Below, in pieces: positions 1 to 7,390 of a stretch of DNA of 64,000 nt. Origin of the DNA: Anaerolineales bacterium (lineage in GTDB: Bacteria > Chloroflexota > Anaerolineae > Anaerolineales > Villigracilaceae); assembly GCA_030583905.1 (NCBI GenBank), contig CP129481.1:930001-994000 (forward strand). The letters run 5' to 3'. The stretch's first letter is position 1. The number at the start of each line of letters is the position of its first letter. A program made the translations under genes and the position numbers. Under the pieces are notes generated by a model. That model did no database searches. It was given only the letters and a program-made list of their open reading frames with translations, and was not told the origin of the DNA.

Positions 1-1741
1 TTTTGCCGTGACGTTTTTCGATCATGTCGCAGGCGCGCGCCATGACGGTCAATGTGATGAGACCGAGGAAATCCACCTTCAACATCCCCAACGAATCAAG
101 GATGCCCATTTCGAACTGCGTCACCGACTTGATGGGCGTATCCTCCGAGCCGGATGTCGGGCGGTGCAGCGGGAGATACTCTTGAATGGGTTTGTCCGAG
201 ATTACTACGCCTGCCGCATGCGTACCCGCATTGCGAATCGTCCCCTCCATTTTCGTGGCAACGTCGATCACCTCGCGCATTTTTGGGTCGGTGTCGTAGA
301 TCTGTTTGAACTCCCGGATCGCCAGTGCATCTTCCATCGAAGAGCCTTTGCCGGGCGAGAACGGGACTAGTTTTGCAACCCTGTCCACTTCGGGGAGCGG
401 GATTTCCATTACGCGCGCCACATCGCGGATCGCGGCTTTCGTCCCCATCGTGCCGAAGGTGATGATCTGCGCAACTTTGTCCGAGCCGTATTTGGCGGCG
501 CAATATTCCAGCATCTCCGAGCGGCGGTCGTCGCGGAAATCCAAGTCAATGTCGGGCATGGAGACACGCCCGGGGTTCAGAAAACGTTCGAAAATAAGAT
601 CATGCTCGAGCGGGTCCACGATCGTGATGTCGAGTGTGTAGGCGATGATCGAGCCGGCAGCCGAGCCGCGGGCGTTGTACCAAATTCCATTTTCACGGGC
701 GAAGCGGCACAGATCCCACACGATCAGGAAGTACGCGTCGAATCCCATATCGTGGACAACTTTCAACTCGTAGTCGAGTCGTTCGCGGACCTTGGGCTTG
801 TTTGCATCGTCCCCATACTTTTTCCTCGCCCCTGCCTCGCATAATGCGCGCAGGTAGGTTTCGGGCGTCTCCCCATCAGGGACGGGGAACTCGGGCAGGT
901 GATAATCCTTGAATTTGATCTCGACATTACAACGTTCTGCAATGAGCAGCGTGTTGGACAAGGACTCCGGCACTTCGGCAAAGATGCGGTTCATCTCTTC
1001 GGGCGAACGCAGGTAATACGAATCATCGCTCATCCGCATGCGGTTCGTGTCCGAGAGCACGGTCTGCGTTTGCATGGCGAGCAGGATCTCCTGCAAACGC
1101 GCATCATCCTGGTTGATGTAATGGACGTCGTTGGTGGCGATGAATTTTGCGGAATAGCGCGCGCCGAGCTCGAGCAGTTGTTTGTTCAGGTCGAGAATTT
1201 CGGGAATGTTGTGCTGCTGCAATTCCACGAAGAAACGGTCGGGACCGAAGACATCGTAGTACCAATTCCACTTCCTGAGCGCTTCCTCGGGTTTTTCATT
1301 GAGCAATGCCCGCGGAATTTCCGCCGACATACAACCGGATGTGCAGATCAATCCTTCGGAGTGCGCTGCGAGAAAATCACGGTCAATGCGCGGATAATAA
1401 TAGAAGCCATCCATCTGTGCGGCGGATGCGATCTTCAACAGGTTCTTATAGCCCGTTTCATTTTCAGCAAGCAGCAACAGGTGGTAGGATTGACGGTCAA
1501 GTTTCGAATCCTTGTCCTTCATCCCCCGCGCTGCCATGTAGGCTTCCAAGCCAATGATCGGCTTGATCCCCGCCTCGGTCGCCGCTTTGTAGAAGTCGAT
1601 CACTCCGAACATGGTGCCGTGGTCGGTGATCGCCACCGCCGACATGTTCATTTGCTTGACGCGCTGGACCAGCTTCTTGATGTTCGAGAAGCCGTCGAGC
1701 AGCGAATATTCAGTATGGACGTGTAAGTGGGCGAATGACAT
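1..1741 (-). CDS. dnaE: DNA polymerase III subunit alpha, N-terminal part (cut by window edge)
   Basis: This is the replicative DNA polymerase catalytic subunit. The minus-strand frame opens with ATG at 1741 and stays open to the window edge, giving about 580 of the usual 1,100 or so residues. It begins MSFAHLHVHTEYSLLDG, the PHP-domain metal-binding start of DnaE. It continues with TDHGTMFGV and the family-typical STSGCMSAEIP-like region (here CTSGCMSAEIP). The polymerase active-site motif PDIDLDF lies near 550, and NARGSAAGS lies just before it. The C-terminal half (OB fold, tau/beta binding) is outside. No Shine-Dalgarno sequence precedes the start; a TGCTATAAT extended -10 ends 11 bases upstream. 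Family assignment is certain; the subtype DnaE1 is inferred. Confidence 0.97.
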   Translation of the reverse strand, partial: MSFAHLHVHTEYSLLDGFSNIKKLVQRVKQMNMSAVAITDHGTMFGVIDFYKAATEAGIKPIIGLEAYMAARGMKDKDSKLDRQSYHLLLLAENETGYKNLLKIASAAQMDGFYYYPRIDRDFLAAHSEGLICTSGCMSAEIPRALLNEKPEEALRKWNWYYDVFGPDRFFVELQQHNIPEILDLNKQLLELGARYSAKFIATNDVHYINQDDARLQEILLAMQTQTVLSDTNRMRMSDDSYYLRSPEEMNRIFAEVPESLSNTLLIAERCNVEIKFKDYHLPEFPVPDGETPETYLRALCEAGARKKYGDDANKPKVRERLDYELKVVHDMGFDAYFLIVWDLCRFARENGIWYNARGSAAGSIIAYTLDITIVDPLEHDLIFERFLNPGRVSMPDIDLDFRDDRRSEMLEYCAAKYGSDKVAQIITFGTMGTKAAIRDVARVMEIPLPEVDRVAKLVPFSPGKGSSMEDALAIREFKQIYDTDPKMREVIDVATKMEGTIRNAGTHAAGVVISDKPIQEYLPLHRPTSGSEDTPIKSVTQFEMGILDSLGMLKVDFLGLITLTVMARACDMIEKRHGK

Positions 1742-1752
1742 GGGCAAAAAAG

Positions 1753-1761
1753 ATTATAGCA
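1753..1761 (-). promoter_or_regulatory. Extended -10 promoter element of dnaE
   Basis: On the minus strand TGCTATAAT ends 11 bases before the dnaE ATG, so the transcript would have only a few untranslated bases. No ribosome binding site is visible in that gap. The -35 is unclear. Confidence 0.55.
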
Positions 1762-1875
1762 CGCATGTTCAAGAATCCACTGAACGCCAGGCTTAAAAAA
1801 TCCGTATTCGGATAAAATACAATCGGTTTATCCCCTTGTCATGCGTTCTTGCTGGATCGAAAAGGTACGCACTTC

Positions 1876-4800
1876 ATGCCGCCCATTCCTGTTAGTAAAA
1901 CCAAGATCATCCCGCCGCGCCGTCGTTCCGAGTTGCTCACCCGCAAACGGCTTCTGGACATGTTGTTCGATGCGCTTGACCGCAAGTTGACCCTCGTCTC
2001 CGCGCCTGCCGGGTATGGGAAGACATCGCTCTTGATCGATCTTGTCCATCAAAGTGAACTTCCAGCCTGCTGGCTGGCTTTGGATGAGCTGGACCGTGAG
2101 CCGCAACGGTTCGTTGCATATTTCATCGCCGCGTTGATGGAGCGTTTCCCAAATTTCGGAGTCCAGTCAAAAGCAGTTTTGGAGAATATGTCATCCTTTG
2201 AGCAGGATACGGAACGCCTGCTGATTACCTTATGCAATGAGATATATGAAACGATTCAAGAGCATTTCATCTTTGTACTGGATGATTTCCACCTGTTGGA
2301 CGGTGTTCAATCCATTCATAACTTTATCGACCGCTTCATTCAGTTAGTGGATGAAAACTGTCATCTGGTAATCTCGTCGCGTGTATTGACAGGTTTGACC
2401 GATCTGCCCCTGCTCGTCGCGCGCGAACAGGTCAGCGGTTTAAGTTTTGCAGATCTCGCCTTTCAGCCTCAAGAGTTGCAGGCGCTACTGGCTCAAAATG
2501 ACAAACTGCAGATTTCCGATGAAGAAGCCGAGCAACTGATCGCCGACACCGAAGGCTGGATCACGGGATTGCAGTTTTCAGGCAGGGAAAAGTTTCAAAA
2601 AGCCTCGATCCACCCGGGAATTGATTCTGGCGCGGGGTTGTTCGATTACCTCGGTCAACAGGTGCTGGATCGTCAACCGCCCGACCTGCGTCAATTCATT
2701 CTGCGTACCGCTTTATTCGAGGAGTTCGACGCATCCCTCTGTGAAGCGGTTCTATCTCCGCTTTATCCTGATCCGCAAAATTGGCAGGAGTGGATCAAAC
2801 TGATCTCCCGCAATAACCTTTTCGCCCTGCCCGTCGGCGCGGACGGCAGGTGGCTGCGATATCACCACCTCTTTCGAGATTTTATTCGGGAACGTTTCAA
2901 GCGCGAATTCCCGGCGGAAGTGCAGCCGATCCTGTCCCGCCTGCAGTTGGCGTACGAATCCATGGGCGAGTGGGAGAAGGCTCATCAAATTTGCCGCCAC
3001 CTGGATGATATGAACGCGCTGGCGGAGATGATCGAGCGCGCAAGCACCTCCATGCTGCAAAACTCTCATCTCACCATGGAATCCTGGCTGAACGAACTGC
3101 CGCCCTCCATGCTGCGCAGTCGTCCCGGATTGCTTTCCATTCGCGGGACGATCGCCTACACCAAAGGAGAATTACGCGAAGGCTTGGATCTTCTGAATCA
3201 AGCGGATCAGATCTACCGTCAGGAAGGAGACGCTTCCGGTCTCAACCTGAACCTGGTCCGCCGCGCGACGGTGTATCGCCTGCTGGGGGAATATTCTGCG
3301 TCCCTGCAATCTGCAGATGAAGTAATAAAAGCGACCGAAGCAAGCGACGCCATGCAGCTCCTTCATGCCGAAGCCTTGCGCCTAAAGGGACTGGCTTTAT
3401 ACCGATTGGGGAATGCCCGCCAGGCGGTTTCCTTTTTGGAGCGGTCATTGGAACTGCAGAGCCGGTTCAAAAAATCGAACATTCCTGTGCTCTTGATGGA
3501 AACCGGCATGGCATATCGCGCCATGGGGAATTTTGAGGAAGCCCGCAATGCCTATGAAAAAGCGCTGCAGATCTGGAGAAGGGAGGGGAATCTATCCTGG
3601 CAGGCGAGTTTGTTGAATAATTTGGGTGGTTTGTATCATATTCAGGGTGAATACGAAAAAGCTGCCATGTCATTTGAAGAAGGTTTGCTTTATGCGCAAC
3701 GCAACCGTTCCAGACGGCTTGATGGGTTGATTTCCATTGGGTTGGGAGACTTGTACACTGATTTGGAAGATTTTGAGATGGCACGGCAGAACTATCATCG
3801 CGCATCAGATGTGCTGCAAGGTATGGATGACCATTTCCTGTTCAACTCGCTGGCGTTTTCTCGAGCGAATTTGGCGTTATTGCAGAAAGATGTGGTTTCC
3901 GCGCTCACAGTCATCGAGCAGGTAATGGATACAATTCTTTCCGGAGAATCGAAGTATGAGAATGGCTTGCTTGATATTATTCATGGGCGTATTTTCCTTT
4001 TTAAGGGAAACTCTCAACAGGCGGCACAGGAATTCGAGCAAGCCGAGAGAAGGTTTGACGAAGACGGCAGGAACGTGGAATCCACTGTCGCTCGCGTATG
4101 GCGCGCCGCTGCTTACTATCAGGCTGGAAAGGTTGACGACGTTCTTGAAATTTTCTCGAAGTTATCTGTAGATCGTCGAAAAATTCCAAATACGGTCCTG
4201 ATCGCCGTCATCCAGGCTCGAGAGTGGTTTCATGATTTTCAAGTGCGGAATAAAATTCCCCGCACAGTTCGGGATATTTTTTCACAGGCGGAACGGCTTT
4301 CCGGGAAAATACCTGCTATTCGTCGTCAGTTGCGGCGACAGGCGCGCGCGGTTCCCAGCCCGGCTCCTCATCTTACCATTCAGGCTTTGGGGCGGGCGGT
4401 GGTAAGCATTGATGGGAGGCAATTGACTCTTTCGGATTGGCAGACCCAGTCGGTGCGGGACTTGTTCTTTTATTTTCTGGCGGCATCCAAACCGCAGACC
4501 AAGGAACAGATCGGTGAGACGCTTTGGCCCGATGTGTTCGAACCATCCAAATTAAAACTGCGTTTCAAAAACGAGATTTATCGTCTGCGCCGGGCAGTCG
4601 GGCAGGATGTAATTCTCTTTCAAGATGTCTTTTACTTTTTCAACCGAAATCTGGATTATGAATATGATGTTGAAGCCTTCGAAGCTTTCCTTGCAAGGGC
4701 AAAAGCGGCGGAGAATCCCCAAGACCAGGTCGATTTTTTCAAAAAAGCGGTGGATCTGTTTGCGGGTCCATATCTGGCAGATGTATATTCGGATTGGGCA

Positions 4801-5094
4801 ATGTTCGACCGCGAACGGCTGGGGCGGGCATATCTCGATGCATTGGTGAGTTTGGCGGACCTGTACTTGAAGCACGCCCAGCCGGAAGCGTCCATTTCCA
4901 TCTGCCAGCGTGCCATTGAATATGATGCTGGCTGTGAAGACGCCTACCAGATCGCTATGCAAGCCTACAACCGGCTGGGAGATGGTGCATCCGTAACCCG
5001 CATGTATCAAGCCTGCCGGGACGCACTGAATTCGTTGTTTAGCATTCCTCCTTCGAGAGAGACGGAAGAACTTTATCGCCGTTTGGGGAAATAA
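1876..5094 (+). CDS. MalT-like STAND ATPase transcriptional regulator with TPR repeats and C-terminal BTAD (SARP-type) winged helix
   Basis: Large signal-transduction regulator of about 1,072 residues. The N-terminus (MPPIPVSKTKIIPPRR) is the MalT/LuxR-type opening, followed by a P-loop APAGYGKTS near residue 45 and a Walker-B-like LDDFH near 140. TPR-like helical repeats span about 400-800. The C-terminal 240 residues look like an OmpR-type winged helix (LWPD and LRFKNEIYRLRR region) plus a bacterial transcriptional activation domain, instead of the usual MalT LuxR-type HTH. The ATG at 1876 is preferred over an in-frame TTG at 1849 because homologues begin at this motif. It lies just upstream of the peptide/DUF5317/leader-like cassette in the same direction but is separated from it by a terminator, so it could regulate that cassette. 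The ligand is unknown. Confidence 0.85.
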   Translation: MPPIPVSKTKIIPPRRRSELLTRKRLLDMLFDALDRKLTLVSAPAGYGKTSLLIDLVHQSELPACWLALDELDREPQRFVAYFIAALMERFPNFGVQSKAVLENMSSFEQDTERLLITLCNEIYETIQEHFIFVLDDFHLLDGVQSIHNFIDRFIQLVDENCHLVISSRVLTGLTDLPLLVAREQVSGLSFADLAFQPQELQALLAQNDKLQISDEEAEQLIADTEGWITGLQFSGREKFQKASIHPGIDSGAGLFDYLGQQVLDRQPPDLRQFILRTALFEEFDASLCEAVLSPLYPDPQNWQEWIKLISRNNLFALPVGADGRWLRYHHLFRDFIRERFKREFPAEVQPILSRLQLAYESMGEWEKAHQICRHLDDMNALAEMIERASTSMLQNSHLTMESWLNELPPSMLRSRPGLLSIRGTIAYTKGELREGLDLLNQADQIYRQEGDASGLNLNLVRRATVYRLLGEYSASLQSADEVIKATEASDAMQLLHAEALRLKGLALYRLGNARQAVSFLERSLELQSRFKKSNIPVLLMETGMAYRAMGNFEEARNAYEKALQIWRREGNLSWQASLLNNLGGLYHIQGEYEKAAMSFEEGLLYAQRNRSRRLDGLISIGLGDLYTDLEDFEMARQNYHRASDVLQGMDDHFLFNSLAFSRANLALLQKDVVSALTVIEQVMDTILSGESKYENGLLDIIHGRIFLFKGNSQQAAQEFEQAERRFDEDGRNVESTVARVWRAAAYYQAGKVDDVLEIFSKLSVDRRKIPNTVLIAVIQAREWFHDFQVRNKIPRTVRDIFSQAERLSGKIPAIRRQLRRQARAVPSPAPHLTIQALGRAVVSIDGRQLTLSDWQTQSVRDLFFYFLAASKPQTKEQIGETLWPDVFEPSKLKLRFKNEIYRLRRAVGQDVILFQDVFYFFNRNLDYEYDVEAFEAFLARAKAAENPQDQVDFFKKAVDLFAGPYLADVYSDWAMFDRERLGRAYLDALVSLADLYLKHAQPEASISICQRAIEYDAGCEDAYQIAMQAYNRLGDGASVTRMYQACRDALNSLFSIPPSRETEELYRRLGK

Positions 5095-5115
5095 CCCGCT
5101 CGGTCGGTTCATGGG

Positions 5116-5147
5116 ATCAGCCTGGCGGGCTGATTTTTTATTTTTTG
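5116..5147 (+). terminator. Rho-independent terminator after the BTAD regulator
   Basis: A 7-base stem (ATCAGCC/GGCTGAT) with a 5-base loop is followed by a long T-rich run. It sits 21 bases after the regulator's stop codon and separates that gene from the next transcription unit. Confidence 0.85.
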
Positions 5148-5156
5148 AAGCCTATT

Positions 5157-5185
5157 TTGAAGCCTGGGGGCGGGTATCCTACACA
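5157..5185 (+). promoter_or_regulatory. Candidate promoter of the peptide/DUF5317/HD-GYP cassette
   Basis: TTGAAG and TACACA are separated by 17 bases and lie 40 bases upstream of the 5226 start. The -10 match is weak. Part of the box lies in a short direct repeat (TTTTGAAGCCT twice). Confidence 0.35.
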
Positions 5186-5225
5186 CATCTTACTAAATTT
5201 GACCAGTAAAAAAGGATAAAAAATC

Positions 5226-5372
5226 ATGAAAAACACCCTCAATCTCCTCGTTTCATCCACCCTGAAGATCAACCGCCAGCACATCCAACTCCTGTTCGTC
5301 GTCCTCACCCTTGCCATGCTGGTGCTTGGTGTCGGCGCTCCAGATGATGGCGGCGGGAATACCATTCGGTGA
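5226..5372 (+). CDS. 48-residue single-span membrane peptide
   Basis: Unrecognised small protein. ATG at 5226 has a good Shine-Dalgarno (AAAGGAT) eight bases upstream. The first 20 residues are polar with Lys and Arg. Residues 21-36 are a continuous hydrophobic segment (QLLFVVLTLAMLVLGV), followed by a short glycine/aspartate tail APDDGGGNTIR. This looks like a membrane-anchored peptide with an exposed tail. Its TGA stop overlaps the GTG start of the DUF5317 gene in a GTGA configuration, so the two are probably translationally coupled. It could be a small subunit, a signalling peptide or a leader-type ORF; sequence alone does not decide. Confidence 0.65.
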   Translation: MKNTLNLLVSSTLKINRQHIQLLFVVLTLAMLVLGVGAPDDGGGNTIR

Positions 5373-5926
5373 TCCTTTTGGCTGCTGTTGCCGGCGGTTT
5401 ACTGGCTGGCATTGGCTGGGCGCGCTGGCGGGGAACCTCCTACCAGCCGCCTGCCTTACGGCACACTTGGCTGGTTTTTATCGCCTTTTTACCTCAATTT
5501 GCCATTGTTTATCTTCCGGAAGTCCGCGGACAAATCTCGGACGGATGGGCGGGGGCGCTCCTGACCGCCTCCCAACTCCTGTTGCTGGGGTTCGCGTGGC
5601 TCAATCGGAAACTGCCCGGGATGATGATTCTGCTCGTTGGAGCGGCACTCAACTTCACAGTTATGGCGGCGAACGGCGGATTCATGCCCATCAGCCCGCA
5701 GACAGCCAGCCGCCTCGTCCCGCCGGAGATTTTGCAGGAGATTCCGCCCGGCAGCCGTTTTGGGTCAAAAGATATTCTCCTGCATCCGGAAGCGACCCGT
5801 TTCGAGTGGCTGGCGGATCGTTTTCTTCCTCCAAGTTGGTCCCCCTATCAAGTGGCATTTAGCCTGGGTGATGTTTTTATCGCTGCTGGTGTCTTTATTT
5901 TGCTTGCCGTTCAAAAACAACATTAA
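5369..5926 (+). CDS. DUF5317 family membrane protein
   Basis: A protein of 185 residues starting at GTG, overlapping the stop of the preceding peptide by four bases. It has about five hydrophobic segments and the central motif ...AALNFTVMAANGGFMPIS, which I recognise as characteristic of DUF5317. The function of that family is unknown. After the last conserved segment comes a soluble stretch (about 115-155) and a final transmembrane helix. It belongs to a tight four-gene run: 30 bases to the next gene, whose start is taken at 5957. Confidence 0.75.
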   Translation: MILLAAVAGGLLAGIGWARWRGTSYQPPALRHTWLVFIAFLPQFAIVYLPEVRGQISDGWAGALLTASQLLLLGFAWLNRKLPGMMILLVGAALNFTVMAANGGFMPISPQTASRLVPPEILQEIPPGSRFGSKDILLHPEATRFEWLADRFLPPSWSPYQVAFSLGDVFIAAGVFILLAVQKQH

Positions 5927-5956
5927 TCGTATTCAAAGAAAAAAAGGATGATTAAT

Positions 5957-6250
5957 ATGTTCTCTCCAATTACTGCCTATCAACCATCGCTGCAAGTGAA
6001 CGTCAGACCGGTTGCAACCTCGAACGGGTTGAGCCGCATCTTTGCCGCCGCGGTGGTCAGCCGTCAGTTTTGCCAGATGCTTCTGCATGATCCGCAGCAC
6101 GCTTTGCAGACAGGGTATCTGGGCGAAACGTTCAAACTAAGCGATGAGGAACGGGATTTGCTTGTTTCCATCCGCGCCGAGTCGCTTGCCGACTTTGCGC
6201 GGCAGGTGCAAATGGCGCTTGGAAATCACAGCATTAACCTGAGAAGTTGA
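5957..6250 (+). CDS. Os1348-family NHLP-clan (nitrile-hydratase-leader-like) protein
   Basis: A 97-residue protein. The core reads as an NHLP-type leader fold: ...SRIFAAAVVSRQFCQMLL-DP-ALQTGYLGETFKLSDEERDLLVSIR, then a helix ending LADFARQVQMAL. Related leaders direct RiPP maturation or are standalone proteins in Chloroflexota. There is no obvious core-peptide tail here: only about a dozen residues follow the leader-like helix, with no Cys/Ser/Thr-rich or Gly-Gly cleavage segment. The start at 5957 is preferred to the ATG at 5948 because the AAGGATGA Shine-Dalgarno lies at proper spacing. It is seven bases from the HD-GYP gene. No maturase gene is in the window. Confidence 0.7.
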   Translation: MFSPITAYQPSLQVNVRPVATSNGLSRIFAAAVVSRQFCQMLLHDPQHALQTGYLGETFKLSDEERDLLVSIRAESLADFARQVQMALGNHSINLRS

Positions 6251-6256
6251 TATTTC

Positions 6257-7225
6257 ATGCTGACTGGTTTCAACACATCGGACCCGGCATTGGAAACCTT
6301 CTTCGCTCATGAAAAAAGGCTTGAATCCATGATACAAGCCTTTGGCATCGTCCTGCTGGTATTGGATCGGCAGGGCAAGATCTTGGATTACAAGACCGGC
6401 GGCGGTACGCAATTCAGCCCGCCTCTTTCGCGGTTCATTCCGCTGAAGTTTCAGGATTTTGCCCCCACGGATGTATTGCAGAAATACAGGGGGGCGGTGC
6501 GCGAGTTGCACGAGGGGGGCAAATTTGCCATGTTTGAGTACAGGCTCCGCCTGCCGGCAGGAGATGCGTGGTGTGAATCCTTCCTGATGCCCTTCGCGGA
6601 CGGACAAAAGAACATCATGTTCGTTTGGAATGTGACCCATTACAAACGGACGTTGCTTCCGGGGCTGGCATTGGGCAGTGACAGGACGATCCAGGGCTGG
6701 TTGAGCGCCCTCCATCTGCGCGATCAGGAGACGGGCGATCATGCGCACCGTGTCACGGAGATGTCCCTGCAGTTGGCGCGCAGGCTGGGAATCTCCGAGG
6801 CGGAGTTGATCCACATCCGGCGCGGTGCGATGCTTCACGACATCGGGAAGGTCGCCATTCCGGACAGCATCCTGTTCAAGCCCGCCCCATTGACGGACGA
6901 GGAATGGGATGTGATGCGCCGCCACCCGGTCATTGCCACGGAAATCCTGTCGCCCATCTCTTATTTTGCGCCGGCAATGGGCATTCCGCGTTCGCATCAT
7001 GAGAAATGGGACGGCAGCGGCTATCCGGACGGGTTGGCGGGCGAGGCAATCCCCCTTGCGGCGCGTATCTTTGCCTTTGCCGATGTGTACGATGCGCTGA
7101 CGTCCGACCGCCCGTATCGCGGCGCATGGTCGCAGTCGGATGCGCTTTCCTATATTTATCAGCAGGCGGGCGCGCATTTTGACCCGTCCATTGCGCCCGT
7201 ATTTATCGATATGTTTTCGGAATAG
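6257..7225 (+). CDS. PAS-like sensor fused to HD-GYP cyclic-dinucleotide phosphodiesterase domain
   Basis: A 322-residue protein, likely cytosolic. Residues 20-135 form a PAS-like sensor with a typical ending (NIMFVWNVTHYKR). Residues 145-322 are an HD-GYP domain: HLRDQETGDHAHRV, catalytic HDIGK near 194, and HHEKWDGSGYP with the GYP triplet. The downstream metal-binding residues (FADVYDALTSDRPYR) are intact, so c-di-GMP hydrolysis is plausible. It is the last gene of the peptide/DUF5317/leader-like run, seven bases after the previous stop, which suggests one transcript. Confidence 0.9.
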   Translation: MLTGFNTSDPALETFFAHEKRLESMIQAFGIVLLVLDRQGKILDYKTGGGTQFSPPLSRFIPLKFQDFAPTDVLQKYRGAVRELHEGGKFAMFEYRLRLPAGDAWCESFLMPFADGQKNIMFVWNVTHYKRTLLPGLALGSDRTIQGWLSALHLRDQETGDHAHRVTEMSLQLARRLGISEAELIHIRRGAMLHDIGKVAIPDSILFKPAPLTDEEWDVMRRHPVIATEILSPISYFAPAMGIPRSHHEKWDGSGYPDGLAGEAIPLAARIFAFADVYDALTSDRPYRGAWSQSDALSYIYQQAGAHFDPSIAPVFIDMFSE

Positions 7226-7338
7226 CGGCGCATCGGCGGCGGGGAGGGGAACACTGATGCGGTACGGGGACTTTTTTGGGGCGCGCGCCGGAAGGGCTGG
7301 TCCGGCGTGCAGTTTTTTTTGTTGCCATGTCATTCTTC

Positions 7339-7369
7339 TTACACTCCTCCAACCTCCCCATGCTATAAT
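7339..7369 (+). promoter_or_regulatory. secA promoter (extended -10)
   Basis: TGCTATAAT at 7361-7369 is a consensus extended -10. TTACAC 19 bases upstream is a poor -35. The transcript would start about 15 bases before the AAAGGGA Shine-Dalgarno region of secA. Confidence 0.6.
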
Positions 7370-7390
7370 CCCTTCCCTGAAAGGGATTTT

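Noticed and set aside
8..1726. Long plus-strand open frames over the first 1.7 kb
   Set aside because: They lie antisense to dnaE, whose protein matches family motifs throughout. The plus-strand products show no recognisable domains.
1849..1875. TTG start giving nine extra residues to the BTAD regulator
   Set aside because: The ATG at 1876 starts the family-typical MPPIPVSKTK motif; the extra residues are not family-like.
5143..5168. Short direct repeat TTTTGAAGCCT as a possible CRISPR or attachment site
   Set aside because: Only two adjacent copies, with no spacer regularity, integrase or cas gene.
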